A program made the position numbers and the translations under genes. This document shows, piece by piece, positions 52,410 to 61,672 of a stretch of 64,000 nt of DNA (position 1 is the stretch's first letter; each line of letters begins with the position of its first letter). This DNA is from Dyella amyloliquefaciens (GTDB lineage Bacteria > Pseudomonadota > Gammaproteobacteria > Xanthomonadales > Rhodanobacteraceae), in contig NZ_SAYT01000001.1 of the NCBI RefSeq assembly GCF_004296575.1, forward strand, positions 838,856-902,855. Direction: 5' to 3'. The notes beneath the pieces are model-generated. The model searched no databases and was not told the origin of the DNA. It was given only the letters and a program-made list of their open reading frames with translations.

Positions 52410-52454
52410 TCAGGGTATTGCGCCAAAGTGGCGGCCTGTCCTGAAGGTCTCCCT

Positions 52455-53072
52455 ATGTCTCCGACTGCTTACCTTGCCGGTCTTGCCGCTGGCGCGGGCC
52501 TGATCATCGCGATCGGCGCGCAGAATGCCTTTGTCCTGCGGCAGGGCTTGCAGCGCGCCCACGTCGGTTCGGTGGTGCTGGTCTGCATCGTGGCCGACAT
52601 CAGCCTGATCCTGCTCGGTGTCGCGGGCATGGGGTTGGCGGTGCAGCAGCATCCGGGCCTGCTGCAATGGCTGCGTTACGTGGGTGCCGCCTTCCTCGCT
52701 GCGTACGGGTTGTTTGCCTTGAGGCGTGCCTGGCGTGGTGAAAGCGGCCTGCAGCCGGCGGGTGATGGCGTGGGCAATCGGGGTCGCATCGTGCTCGCCT
52801 GCCTGGGCTTCACGCTGCTCAACCCGCATGTCTATCTCGATACCGTGGTGTTGCTCGGCAGCCTGTCGACGCATTACGACGGTGGTGGGCGCTGGGCGTT
52901 CGCCGCGGGCGCCTCCACCGCAAGCGTGGTGTGGTTTGTGTCGCTGGGCTATGGCGCGCGTGCGTTGTTGCCGATCTTCCGCAGTCCGATCGCCTGGCGT
53001 GTATTCGATGTAGCGGTTGCCGCTTTCATGCTGACCCTGGCCGCGGTGCTCCTGTTTCAGCCGGTGACCTGA
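52455..53072 (+). CDS. argO: LysE/ArgO-family amino acid exporter
   Basis: Inner-membrane exporter of lysine/arginine (205 aa) with about six helices. The family signature GAQNAFVLRQGLQR follows helix 1, and NPHVYLDTVVLLGS lies in the second half. Excess basic amino acids or toxic analogues such as canavanine are typical substrates. The ATG at 52455 has GAAGG seven bases upstream. It is divergent from the argP-type regulator and convergent with a diguanylate cyclase gene. Confidence 0.9.
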   Translation: MSPTAYLAGLAAGAGLIIAIGAQNAFVLRQGLQRAHVGSVVLVCIVADISLILLGVAGMGLAVQQHPGLLQWLRYVGAAFLAAYGLFALRRAWRGESGLQPAGDGVGNRGRIVLACLGFTLLNPHVYLDTVVLLGSLSTHYDGGGRWAFAAGASTASVVWFVSLGYGARALLPIFRSPIAWRVFDVAVAAFMLTLAAVLLFQPVT

Positions 53073-53098
53073 GCTCCGCGTGCGGTCAGGGCGGCACG

Positions 53099-54916
53099 CT
53101 AAGGTTCGCTGCGTATCTCGCGATCGCCCGGCGTCGGCGACTCCGGCCGTTCCGCCTCGCTGGGCGGAGTACGACGCCGCGCCTTGTGCTCGTACATCAT
53201 GCGATCGGCCTGGCGCACGAGGGCCGTGAATTCCGCCGCGCCAGGCGCGCTGCCGCTCGGCGCGCGACATACGCCGAAGCTGAGCCCCGCGCTGGAAAAT
53301 CCCTGTCGCGAGAGTTTTTCGTCGAGCCGGACGAGGGCGCGCGTAAGGCGATGCATCGCCAGCTCGTCGCCGAAGGCGATCACCGCGAATTCGTCTCCAC
53401 CGAGCCGGAATGCGCGTCCATCGCAGGGCAGGGCCGCCAGGCCGTTGGCGGCGGCTTGCAGCAAGGCGTCGCCACGCGCGTGGCCTTCGCTGTCGTTGAT
53501 CTGCTTGAGGCCGTCCAGGTCGATCACCGCAACCTGCCAGCTGCCCGGCGTAGCGATGTCACCCGCCTGCCCGACGATCTCTTCGATGCGCATATTGAAG
53601 GCCAGTCGATTGCCCAGGCCCGTCAACGGATCGGTAGAGGCACGCGCGACGGCATCGAGCATGCCCTGGCGGAAACGCTCGCGCGCCGCCTGCACCAGCT
53701 TCACGTGATCGGCGAGTGCGAAGGCCAGCAACATGGCCTCGCAACTGTTGCCGATCAACGTGAGCAGGTCGGCGTTGTCCACCGGGCTGGCCATCAGGCC
53801 GAAATTCACCGGCAGGATGACGGCGCCCGGCACGAGCACGCAGACATAGGCGAGCGCAAAGAAGCGCGCCTGGCGTATGCCGTTGAGCATTGCCCACAGA
53901 CCGCAGCTGGCGGAGAACAGCACCACGGAGGTGATCGCGATGGTGGCAATGAGGAAGGCAAGCGACGGCAGCGCCAGCGACACCGGCAGGGCCACCAGGC
54001 TGGCGATCACGATGCCGTAGCCGATACGCGTGGCGCGCGGCGCGTGCCGGGCCAGTTCCAGGAAGCGGATGGTGAACGGTGCGTGCACCACCGGTACGAG
54101 GATGAACCAGAGCGTGAAATTGAAGCGACCGTCCCTGAGGCCCAGCCAGTCCTCGGGCAGCCCGAAGAACGACGCCCAACCGGCCATGAGGATCAGCGAC
54201 TGGCAGCCGTACAGCGTGTAGCTGGCGTTGCGCGTCCACAGGCCCACGAACAGGATGAATACACCCAGCCCGCACAGCACTCCGAGCGAAAGCAGCATGA
54301 GTGCCGATTCGCTTGTCAGCCGTCGCCGGTATTGCTCGCGCGTCTGCAGGTCGACGCGCGGCGGCGCCGTGAAGAAAGGCGTGGTGACGCGGATGACGAC
54401 GGCGTAGCGATGTCCCGGTTGCAGGTTCACCGGCGCGAGGCCGCGCAGCATGAAGTTGGTGTCGATGCCCCGCCCGGCATCGAATGATTGCCGCGTGCCG
54501 TCGTCGCCAAGCACGTGCAGGCTGGCCTGGCGGTAGTAGGTGTTGCTGAAGGTGACGACCCAGTCCCGATCCAGGAAGGTGGGCGGGAGGCTGGCCACCA
54601 GCCAGTAGTCGCCGCCGTACATGCTTATTCGTGGAATGGCCTGCCGGGAGGCCCGCCAGGCGGACAGCGTGCGAAAGTCCTGCGGCGGCTGCTCGCCGGG
54701 AAGCGCGCGGTAGGTAGCCACGGCGGGTTCCATCGGCGCCGGTCCGAACAACGGATAAGGCGTACCGGCGTGCGCCCATGGCGCAACGAGGAACAGCAGC
54801 AACAGCCATGCGCCGCGCCACCAGGTGCCTGGCGATACGGGTGAAGCAGTCGTTCCGATGGCCCCGCGATGACGCAACGCTGCCCCCTGTCCGTCTGCGT
54901 CAGGGGATCGTAGCAC
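53099..54916 (-). CDS. Diguanylate cyclase with 7TMR-DISM sensor
   Basis: Membrane-bound GGDEF protein (605 aa). A signal-anchor (WLLLLFLVAPWAHA), a periplasmic jelly-roll (7TMR-DISM extracellular, about 55-195), seven membrane helices (about 205-400) and a C-terminal GGDEF domain with the intact motif RLGGDEFAVI follow in order. It should make cyclic-di-GMP in response to an external ligand, often a carbohydrate in this family. The inhibitory RxxD I-site that precedes GGDEF in many cyclases is absent (CDGRAFRL in that place), so product feedback is probably lacking. GTG start with GGAAG upstream; shares a 113-bp divergent region with nadE. Confidence 0.88.
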   Translation of the reverse strand: MLRSPDADGQGAALRHRGAIGTTASPVSPGTWWRGAWLLLLFLVAPWAHAGTPYPLFGPAPMEPAVATYRALPGEQPPQDFRTLSAWRASRQAIPRISMYGGDYWLVASLPPTFLDRDWVVTFSNTYYRQASLHVLGDDGTRQSFDAGRGIDTNFMLRGLAPVNLQPGHRYAVVIRVTTPFFTAPPRVDLQTREQYRRRLTSESALMLLSLGVLCGLGVFILFVGLWTRNASYTLYGCQSLILMAGWASFFGLPEDWLGLRDGRFNFTLWFILVPVVHAPFTIRFLELARHAPRATRIGYGIVIASLVALPVSLALPSLAFLIATIAITSVVLFSASCGLWAMLNGIRQARFFALAYVCVLVPGAVILPVNFGLMASPVDNADLLTLIGNSCEAMLLAFALADHVKLVQAARERFRQGMLDAVARASTDPLTGLGNRLAFNMRIEEIVGQAGDIATPGSWQVAVIDLDGLKQINDSEGHARGDALLQAAANGLAALPCDGRAFRLGGDEFAVIAFGDELAMHRLTRALVRLDEKLSRQGFSSAGLSFGVCRAPSGSAPGAAEFTALVRQADRMMYEHKARRRTPPSEAERPESPTPGDREIRSEP

Positions 54917-55029
54917 CCGCTTCCAGGGCTCGAGTGAAGGCTCGTGAGGGACCGGCTGGCCTGAATTTCGCGGGCTTCGCGGCAGGGCTCGGGTATCATT
55001 TCAGGCCCCAGAGCCAGGTCCCCCACGGC

Positions 55030-56661
55030 ATGTCATCCCTACGTTTCGCGCTAGCGCAGTTTGATTTCCCGGTCGGTGCAGTGGCGGCCAACGCCGCCAA
55101 GGTGGGGGACCTGATAGCGCAGGCGCGTGAGGGCGGGGCGTCGCTGGTGGCATTTCCCGAGCTCACCCTGAGCGGCTATCCGCCGGAAGACCTGCTGTTG
55201 CGTCCGAGTTTTCTGGTCGCCTGCCAGTGCGAACTCAATGCCCTGGCCGGTGCGACCAACGGCGTGGCCGCGCTGGTCGGCCACCCGCATAGCGAAGGCG
55301 AGGTCTACAACGCCGCCAGTCTGCTGCGTGGCGGGCGCATCGAACTCACCACGCACAAGCAGGCACTGCCGAACTACGGCGTGTTCGACGACAAGCGCTA
55401 TTTCCGCCCTGGCAATGAAAGCGCCGTGGCGTCGATCGATGGCGTGCCCGTCGGCATGCTGATCTGCGAGGACATCTGGGAGCCGGAAGCGGCAGCCCAG
55501 GCCGCGGCAGCGGGTGCCGAGCTCATCGTGGTGATCAACGCTTCGCCTTGGGATGACGCCAAGCAGCCCGATCGCGAGCGCGTGCTGACGGCGCGCGCGC
55601 AGGAAACCGGCTGCGCGATCGCCTATCTCAACCTGATCGGTGGCCAGGACGAAGTCGTGTACGACGGCGGCTCGCTACTGGTGAATGGCGACGGCACCGT
55701 GGCCGCGCGTGCACCGAACTTCGTTGATGCCATGCTGTGGGTGGATTTCGACAGCGAAACACGCACGCTGCGCCCGGACGGCTGGCCGAATGCGGGCGAT
55801 GTTTCGTCGGAGGCGACGCTCTACGCGGCGCTGGTACGTGGCATTCGCGATTACATCGAAAAGAACGGTTTCCCGGGCGTGCTGCTGGGCCTTTCCGGAG
55901 GCATCGATTCCGCGCTGACGCTGGCGCTGGCGGTGGATGCCCTGGGCGCCGAGCGCGTGACGGCGGTGATGATGCCGACGCGCTACACCTCGCAGCTTTC
56001 GCTGGACGGCGCACGCGCCCAGGCCGAGCAGCTGGGCGTGGAGTACCACATCATCAACATCGAGCCGATGGTGGATGCCTTCCTCGGCGCGCTCACCCCG
56101 GCGTTCGCCGGCAAGCAGGCGGACACCACCGAGGAGAATCTGCAGTCGCGCACGCGTGGCGTGACGCTGATGGCCCTCTCCAACAAGCACGGCCGCCTGT
56201 TGCTCGCCACCGGCAACAAGAGCGAAATGGCCGTCGGCTATGCGACGCTGTATGGCGACATGTGCGGCGCCTATGCGCCGCTCAAGGATGTCTACAAGAC
56301 CGCGGTCTATCGCCTGTCGCGCTGGCGCAATGCGCACGCGGTGCAACGCGGCGAAGCGGAGGCGATTCCCTCCGCGGTCATCGATCGCCCGCCGTCGGCC
56401 GAATTGCGCGACAACCAGACCGACCAGGATTCGCTGCCACCTTACGACGAGCTGGACGCCATCCTCGCGCGCTTCATCGAGGGCGAAGAATCGCAGGCGG
56501 AAATCGCAGCCCATGGGTTCCATGCCGATACCGTACGCCGCGTGGTGCGCTTGGTACTGCTCAACGAGTTCAAGCGTCGCCAATCGGCACCGGGCCCGCG
56601 CGTGACCACGCGGGCGTTCGGGCGCGAGCGGCGGTATCCGATTACCTCAGGCTGGAAATAA
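55030..56661 (+). CDS. nadE: Glutamine-dependent NAD+ synthetase
   Basis: Last step of NAD biosynthesis (543 aa): N-terminal nitrilase-type glutaminase and C-terminal ammonia-dependent synthetase. Glutaminase triad residues are Glu in FPELTLSGYP, Lys in HKQALPNYGVFDD and Cys in LICEDIWEP. The synthetase P-loop is LGLSGGIDSALTL. The ATG at 55030 (MSSLRFALAQFDFP) matches the family start; the frame is open back to 54778 but runs through the divergent promoter region. It is monocistronic, followed by a REP-like pair and a terminator. Confidence 0.95.
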   Translation: MSSLRFALAQFDFPVGAVAANAAKVGDLIAQAREGGASLVAFPELTLSGYPPEDLLLRPSFLVACQCELNALAGATNGVAALVGHPHSEGEVYNAASLLRGGRIELTTHKQALPNYGVFDDKRYFRPGNESAVASIDGVPVGMLICEDIWEPEAAAQAAAAGAELIVVINASPWDDAKQPDRERVLTARAQETGCAIAYLNLIGGQDEVVYDGGSLLVNGDGTVAARAPNFVDAMLWVDFDSETRTLRPDGWPNAGDVSSEATLYAALVRGIRDYIEKNGFPGVLLGLSGGIDSALTLALAVDALGAERVTAVMMPTRYTSQLSLDGARAQAEQLGVEYHIINIEPMVDAFLGALTPAFAGKQADTTEENLQSRTRGVTLMALSNKHGRLLLATGNKSEMAVGYATLYGDMCGAYAPLKDVYKTAVYRLSRWRNAHAVQRGEAEAIPSAVIDRPPSAELRDNQTDQDSLPPYDELDAILARFIEGEESQAEIAAHGFHADTVRRVVRLVLLNEFKRRQSAPGPRVTTRAFGRERRYPITSGWK

Positions 56662-56676
56662 GCAGAACCCCGCCCT

Positions 56677-56801
56677 TGTAGGAGCGCACCCAGTGCGCGA
56701 TCGGCGTGCGTCACGGTGAATTTTCTCCAGTGCCGCTCAGGGTGCGTGCGTTGCGGCTTCTAAGCTTCGTAGGCTTTTCGCGCACTGGGTGCGCTCCTAC
56801 A
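56677..56801. repeat. REP-like inverted pair (BIME type)
   Basis: Two 24-nt units in perfect inverted orientation (56677-56700 and 56778-56801; core GGAGCGCACCCAGTGCGCGA), 77 bp apart, between the convergent nadE and bamD genes. Confidence 0.85.
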
Positions 56802-56821
56802 GAGGTAAATGGAGCCCAAAG

Positions 56822-56854
56822 AAAAAGGCCGGTGGTTTCCCACCGGCCTTTTTT
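56822..56854. terminator. Bidirectional terminator between nadE and bamD
   Basis: Stem AAAAAGGCCGGTGG (56822-56835) / CCACCGGCCTTTTT (56840-56853), 4-nt loop, A and T runs on both sides, so it serves both convergent genes. Confidence 0.93.
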
Positions 56855-56882
56855 CATGCTTTCCGGAAACCCAGGGGGTCGA

Positions 56883-57722
56883 TCAATGGTGCCCCGAGAA
56901 CGGAATCATCTTGCGGATCAGCGACGGCGAGTGCGGCCACTTCGGGTCGGTCAGGTACGGATGGTTCGGGTAGTTCGCGGCCAGCACCTGGCGGGTCTGG
57001 TCGGCCAGGCCCTTCTGGTCCATCGACAGGTAGCTGCGGGTCAGGATGGCCAGCGCGTCGCCGGTCTGCGGCGCCTGCTGGTAGTGCTCGATCACGTACT
57101 GGGCGCGGTTCGCGGAGGCCACGTAGGCCTTGTTGCGCAGGTAGTACTCGGCGACGTTGATTTCGAACTGGGCCAGCAGGTTGCGCAGGTAGATCATGCG
57201 CTGGCGGGCATCGGCCGTGTAGGCGCTGTCCGGGAAGCGGCGCGACAGCTCCGAGAAGTCGTCGAACGACTTCAGGTTGAAGCCCTGGTCACGACGGGTC
57301 TGCGGCTCGCCCGACTGCAGCATGCGCTCCATGGCGCCGCCGGTGCGATCAAAATTGATCAGACCGCGCAGGTAATAGGCATAATCCACATGCTTGTGGG
57401 TCGGATACGTCTTGATGAAGCGGTTGACCGTGGAATAGGCGTCATCCGGCTGGTTGTCTTTGTATTGGGAGTAGGCCAGGTCAAGCTGGGCCTGCTCGTT
57501 GTAGTCACCGGAAGGGAAGCGCGCGATCAGTCGCTGGTACGCTTTACTCGCTGCCGAATAGTCGGCGTGCTGCAGTGACTCACTGGCTTTGGCGTAAAGC
57601 TTGTCCACCGGGAGGGTGTCGTTGGTGTCCTTCTTGTGGCCGAACATCGAGCAAGCGCTCATCGACAGGGCGATGGCGAGCACGACAAAGACTTTGAAAG
57701 CCGGCAGCTTGGTTACGCGCAT
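56883..57722 (-). CDS. bamD: Outer-membrane assembly lipoprotein BamD (ComL)
   Basis: Essential lipoprotein of the BAM complex (279 aa), which folds beta-barrel proteins into the outer membrane. The signal peptide ends in lipobox LSMSAC; five TPR-like repeats follow (ASESLQHADYSAASKAYQRL, then YNEQAQLDLAYSQYKDNQ and so on). The stretch YAYYLRGLINFDR is typical of the family. The ATG at 57722 (MRVTKLPAFK) begins the signal peptide; a longer in-frame start at 57803 lies in the divergent rluD gene. Confidence 0.95.
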   Translation of the reverse strand: MRVTKLPAFKVFVVLAIALSMSACSMFGHKKDTNDTLPVDKLYAKASESLQHADYSAASKAYQRLIARFPSGDYNEQAQLDLAYSQYKDNQPDDAYSTVNRFIKTYPTHKHVDYAYYLRGLINFDRTGGAMERMLQSGEPQTRRDQGFNLKSFDDFSELSRRFPDSAYTADARQRMIYLRNLLAQFEINVAEYYLRNKAYVASANRAQYVIEHYQQAPQTGDALAILTRSYLSMDQKGLADQTRQVLAANYPNHPYLTDPKWPHSPSLIRKMIPFSGHH

Positions 57723-57792
57723 GGATAAGGGTTCAGATGTTTGATCGAAAAGGGATGATAGCCGAAACCACCGGTTGCCCGGGCGGAAGGCC

Positions 57793-58770
57793 ATGACGAC
57801 CATCCGTCACGAGGCCACCGTGCCGTTGTCGGCCGCAGGTCGGAGGTTCGACCAGGCTTTGGCCGAGATGTTCCCGGACTACTCAAGGTCCCGCCTCACG
57901 GCGTGGATCAAGGCCGGGGCCGTCACACTGGATGGCGTCCAGGCGCCGCCGCGCCAGCTGTTGCGGGGCGGGGAGAAGGTCCGGCTCGAGGCCGAGCTGG
58001 AGACCGAGGTGGAGCTGGCCCCCGAGGCCATCGCGCTGGACATCGTCCACGAGGACGAGCACGTGCTGGTGGTGAACAAGCCGGCCGGCCTGGTCGTGCA
58101 CCCGGGCGCGGGAAACAGCGCCGGCACGATGCTGAATGCCTTGCTGCACCACGATCCTGTGCTGGCCCACCTGCCGCGTGGCGGCATCGTGCACCGGCTG
58201 GACAAGGACACCTCGGGCCTGATGGTGGTGGCCAAGACGCTGCCGGCGCACACGGCGCTGGTGGACATGCTGTCCCGTCACGACGTGGAGCGGCAGTACG
58301 AGGCCGTGGTGCTGGGCACCCTGGTGGCTGGCGGCACGGTGGATGCCCCGATCGGCCGCCACATGGGCGATCGCCTGCGCCAGGCGGTTCGCGATGAGGA
58401 GGACGGCAAGCGTGCCGTCACCCATTACCGCCTGCGCGAGCGCTTCCGGGCCCACAGCCTGCTCCAGTGCAGCCTGGAAACCGGCCGCACGCACCAGATC
58501 CGCGTGCATATGGCGCATATCAACCATCCCCTGGTCGGTGACCCCTTGTACGGCGGCGGCCTGAGGCTGCCCAAGGGCGCGACGCCCGAGCTGGTGGCGG
58601 CCCTGCGCGGCTTCCGCCGACAGGCGCTGCATGCCGAACGGCTGGCTTTCGAGCACCCGGTGACCGGAGAGCCGATGTCCTTCAGTGCCGAGCGCCCTGC
58701 CGACCAGCAGGGGCTGATCGACGCCCTGCGCGCCGACACCGCCCAGGCTGGGTTGGACGAGTGGCAGTAA
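57793..58770 (+). CDS. rluD: 23S rRNA pseudouridine synthase RluD
   Basis: Makes pseudouridine in helix 69 of 23S rRNA (325 aa). An N-terminal S4 RNA-binding domain ([20 protein letters not shown]) precedes the catalytic domain, whose nucleophilic Asp is in [28 protein letters not shown] follows. The ATG at 57793 has GGAAGG just upstream. It is divergent from bamD, a common arrangement in gammaproteobacteria, and is followed 4 bp later by pgeF. Confidence 0.95.
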   Translation: MTTIRHEATVPLSAAGRRFDQALAEMFPDYSRSRLTAWIKAGAVTLDGVQAPPRQLLRGGEKVRLEAELETEVELAPEAIALDIVHEDEHVLVVNKPAGLVVHPGAGNSAGTMLNALLHHDPVLAHLPRGGIVHRLDKDTSGLMVVAKTLPAHTALVDMLSRHDVERQYEAVVLGTLVAGGTVDAPIGRHMGDRLRQAVRDEEDGKRAVTHYRLRERFRAHSLLQCSLETGRTHQIRVHMAHINHPLVGDPLYGGGLRLPKGATPELVAALRGFRRQALHAERLAFEHPVTGEPMSFSAERPADQQGLIDALRADTAQAGLDEWQ

Positions 58771-58774
58771 GCCC

Positions 58775-59527
58775 GTGACGTTGTCCGAGGCATGGGTCAT
58801 CCCCGACTGGCCGGCCCCGCCACGCGTGCGCGCCGCCGTCAGTACCCGGCAGGGGCCGGGGGTGTCCGCCGGGCTTTATGGCCGGCTGAACCTAGGGGCC
58901 CGGGCCGGCGATGCTGCCGAAGCGGTCGAAAGCAACCGCCGCGCCGTGCAGCGGGCGCTCGAGCTGCCCAGGGCGCCGCACTGGCTGCAACAGGTCCACG
59001 GGATCGAGGTGGCAGACATCGACGGGGAAACGCCCGAGGGCGAGCCGCGGGCCGATGCCGCCGTCACCTGCCAGGCCGGCGAGCCGCTGGCCATCCTGAC
59101 CGCCGACTGCCTGCCTGTGCTGTTCTGCACGCAGGACGGCAGCGGAGTCGCCGCCGCCCACGCGGGCTGGCGCGGGCTGGCCGGGGGCGTGCTGGAGGCG
59201 GCCCTGGTGTCGCTGCCGTCGCCGCCCGGACAGGTCATGGCGTGGCTGGGGCCGTGCATCGGCGCGCCCAGCTACGAAGTGGGGGAAGAGGTCCGCGAGG
59301 CCTTCATCGGGACAGATCCCGGCGCCGCGGCCTGCTTCACGCCCACGCACCCCGGCCATTGGCTGTGCGATCTCGCCGGGCTGGCCGATCGCCGCCTGCG
59401 GGCGGCCGGCATAGGGAGCGTCCATGGCGGTGGCTTCGATACCCGGATCGACGACCGCTTCTATTCCTACCGACGGGACGGGGCCCAGAGTGGCCGCTTC
59501 GCCAGCCTGATCTGGCTGGCGCCCTAG
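58775..59527 (+). CDS. pgeF: Peptidoglycan editing factor PgeF (YfiH)
   Basis: Laccase-fold protein of the YfiH/PgeF family (250 aa), which in E. coli removes wrongly incorporated residues (L-Ser for L-Ala) from peptidoglycan precursors. Metal-site residues lie in LQQVHG, TADCLPVLF and AAAHAGWRGLAGG. The GTG at 58775 is 4 bp after the rluD stop, so the two are co-transcribed, the usual order. Older annotations call it polyphenol oxidase. Confidence 0.92.
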   Translation: MTLSEAWVIPDWPAPPRVRAAVSTRQGPGVSAGLYGRLNLGARAGDAAEAVESNRRAVQRALELPRAPHWLQQVHGIEVADIDGETPEGEPRADAAVTCQAGEPLAILTADCLPVLFCTQDGSGVAAAHAGWRGLAGGVLEAALVSLPSPPGQVMAWLGPCIGAPSYEVGEEVREAFIGTDPGAAACFTPTHPGHWLCDLAGLADRRLRAAGIGSVHGGGFDTRIDDRFYSYRRDGAQSGRFASLIWLAP

Positions 59528-59661
59528 ACGGCGGAGCCGGTCCTGCGGCTGGAAAGTTGACGCAAGGCTCGTGAAGGGAGCAGATTGGCGCAGTCGTGCC
59601 GCAGGAAGGGGCGGAGGACGGCATCCGCAGCCCGCATCAATACGCATTCCAGGGAGGTCAC

Positions 59662-60222
59662 ATGAAGCGCAGTCATGTTGTCGCGTTTGTCGGTGCATTG
59701 TCGGTCATGGGAGGCGCCGCGATGGCGTCCACCTCGTCCGGTTCGTTGAACCCATTTCCGCAGCGCGTGCTGCCGGTACTCGTACAGGTCAACTCGGACG
59801 GCAAGGTGACCTCGGCATCGCCTGCCATCACGCTCGAGCCGCAGATGAGCCGGCTGCTTTCCAAGAATGTGAGCGAGATGGTCACCAGGCCGGCCGAGGC
59901 GCACGGGCGCCCGATCGCCAGCCAGTTCATCCTCAACCTGCAGCTCGAGGCAGAGAAGCGGCCGGACGGCAACTATGACGCCCACTTTGTGTCGGTCTCC
60001 ACCCAGCCCGTGCCCGCGGGCAACTGGCACTGGGTGGACGTCGAAGGGCGGATGTGGGCGTTGGCGGGGCCTGATGGCCATATGCCGTTCCAGCGCGACA
60101 CACTGAGGGAGCCGGTGCATCGGGACAGCAGCAACTCGTACAGCCCCGCCAGCACTTCGGCCCCACCGTCGTCCGGCGCCAATGCGCCAGCCGCGGCACA
60201 GGGTGCAGGACACGGCCCCTGA
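59662..60222 (+). CDS. Small exported protein, function unknown
   Basis: Protein of 186 aa with a signal peptide ([18 protein letters not shown]) and the ribosome site AGGGAGG five bases before the ATG at 59662. The mature part has a region of alternating beta pattern ([44 protein letters not shown]) and a low-complexity Ser/Pro/Ala tail of about 40 residues. I recognise no family. It stands alone after a 134-bp gap and ends in a strong terminator. Confidence 0.75.
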   Translation: MKRSHVVAFVGALSVMGGAAMASTSSGSLNPFPQRVLPVLVQVNSDGKVTSASPAITLEPQMSRLLSKNVSEMVTRPAEAHGRPIASQFILNLQLEAEKRPDGNYDAHFVSVSTQPVPAGNWHWVDVEGRMWALAGPDGHMPFQRDTLREPVHRDSSNSYSPASTSAPPSSGANAPAAAQGAGHGP

Positions 60223-60245
60223 GCAAGGGTTGCCACCCACGAACG

Positions 60246-60273
60246 AAAAGCCCGCCGATCTGGCGGGCTTTTT
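60246..60273. terminator. Bidirectional terminator
   Basis: Stem AAAAGCCCGCC (60246-60256) / GGCGGGCTTTT (60262-60272), 5-nt loop, T run. It ends the small exported gene and, on the other strand, otsA. Confidence 0.92.
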
Positions 60274-60286
60274 CTTTGCCGGCAGG

Positions 60287-61672
60287 CTATGGGGCCAGGT
60301 GTTGCAGGAACGCATTCCGCCACGCCGTCACATCCTGCTTCTCCAGCACCTCCATCATGCGCCGCCAGCGGTTGCGTCGTTCGTGCAGCGGCATGGTGAG
60401 CGCAATGCCCAGCGCTTCGGCCACCTCTTCGGTATCCGACGGATTCACCAGCAGTGCCTCGGTCAACTCCTGCGCCGCGCCGGCGAAACGCGAGAGCACC
60501 AGTACGCCGGGATTGCGAGGGTCCTGGCTGGCGACGTACTCCTTCGCCACCAGGTTCATGCCATCGCGCAGTGGCGTGACCAGGCCCACGCGTGCCGTGC
60601 GGTAATAGCCGGTGAGCAGGTCATGCGAGAACGAGTTGTTGACGTAGCGGATCGGCACCCAGTCGGGCGCGGCGTACATGCCGTTGATGTGGCCTGCGCT
60701 GCGTTCCAGTTCGCGGCGGATCTGCCGGTATTCCGGCACGCCGCCACGCGATGGCGGGGCGATCTGCAGGAAGGTCACCTTGCGATGCAGCTGCGGCGAG
60801 CGTTCGAGAAGGCGCGCATAGGCCTGGAAGCGTTCGGGAAGGCCCTTGGAATAGTCGAGCCGGTCGACGCCAATGATCAGCGCGCGTCCTTCGAGGCTCT
60901 GCCGAAGCTGGTGGATCTCCTCGTGCTCGTCGGCATGGCTGGCGCTCTCCGCTACCTCGTGCGTATCGATGCCGATGGGAAACGCCTCGGCGCGAAACAT
61001 GCGTCCGCTGGGTGTCTGCAGGCGTCCGTCGCGGCGCATGGTTGCGCCGACTTCGTGCAGGAAATACTCCTCCAGCGCGCGACGATCGCGAGGCGTATGC
61101 AAGCCCACCAGGTCATAGCTCGCCAGCGTTTCGAGCAGCTCCCGATGGCGCGGGAGGGTGATCAGCAGGCCGGCTGCCGGCAGCGGGGTATGCAGGAAGA
61201 AGCCGATGCGATTGCGGATGCCGCGTCCGCGCAGCATCGCCGCAAGCGGGATCAGGTGATAGTCATTGATCCACACCAGGTCCTGCGGTCCGATCAACGA
61301 CATCAGTTGTTCGGCGAACAGGTTGTTGACGCGCAGATAGCCGGCGAGGTGCTTGCGGTCGTAGTCGACCAGGTCGGGCCGATAGTGCAGCAACGGCCAA
61401 AGCGTGCGATTGGCGAAGCCGTCGTAGAAGTCGTCGTGGTCGCTGCGAGAGAGGTCGATGGTCGCGTATTCCACGACCCCGTCCTTCTGGCGATGCACGT
61501 CGCCACCGGTCTGGCGCGCCACCTTGCCGCTCCAGCCGAACCATAAGCCGCCACGTTCCTGCAGTGCCGCGCGCATCGCGGACGCCAGTCCCCCCGTCGC
61601 CGTCTGATCCGGCAATGCCACGCGATTCGAAACCACGACCAACCGTCCCTGGCCGCTGTTGCGTCCCAACAT
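60287..61672 (-). CDS. otsA: Trehalose-6-phosphate synthase
   Basis: GT20 retaining glycosyltransferase (461 aa) making trehalose-6-phosphate from UDP-glucose and glucose-6-phosphate. N-terminal [12 protein letters not shown] and the family blocks [39 protein letters not shown] and [14 protein letters not shown] are all there. The ATG at 61672 overlaps the stop of the upstream GH15 gene (TGATG); a GTG one codon earlier is possible. It is last in the otsB-GH15-otsA operon. Trehalose is a likely osmo- and desiccation protectant here. Confidence 0.95.
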   Translation of the reverse strand: MLGRNSGQGRLVVVSNRVALPDQTATGGLASAMRAALQERGGLWFGWSGKVARQTGGDVHRQKDGVVEYATIDLSRSDHDDFYDGFANRTLWPLLHYRPDLVDYDRKHLAGYLRVNNLFAEQLMSLIGPQDLVWINDYHLIPLAAMLRGRGIRNRIGFFLHTPLPAAGLLITLPRHRELLETLASYDLVGLHTPRDRRALEEYFLHEVGATMRRDGRLQTPSGRMFRAEAFPIGIDTHEVAESASHADEHEEIHQLRQSLEGRALIIGVDRLDYSKGLPERFQAYARLLERSPQLHRKVTFLQIAPPSRGGVPEYRQIRRELERSAGHINGMYAAPDWVPIRYVNNSFSHDLLTGYYRTARVGLVTPLRDGMNLVAKEYVASQDPRNPGVLVLSRFAGAAQELTEALLVNPSDTEEVAEALGIALTMPLHERRNRWRRMMEVLEKQDVTAWRNAFLQHLAP

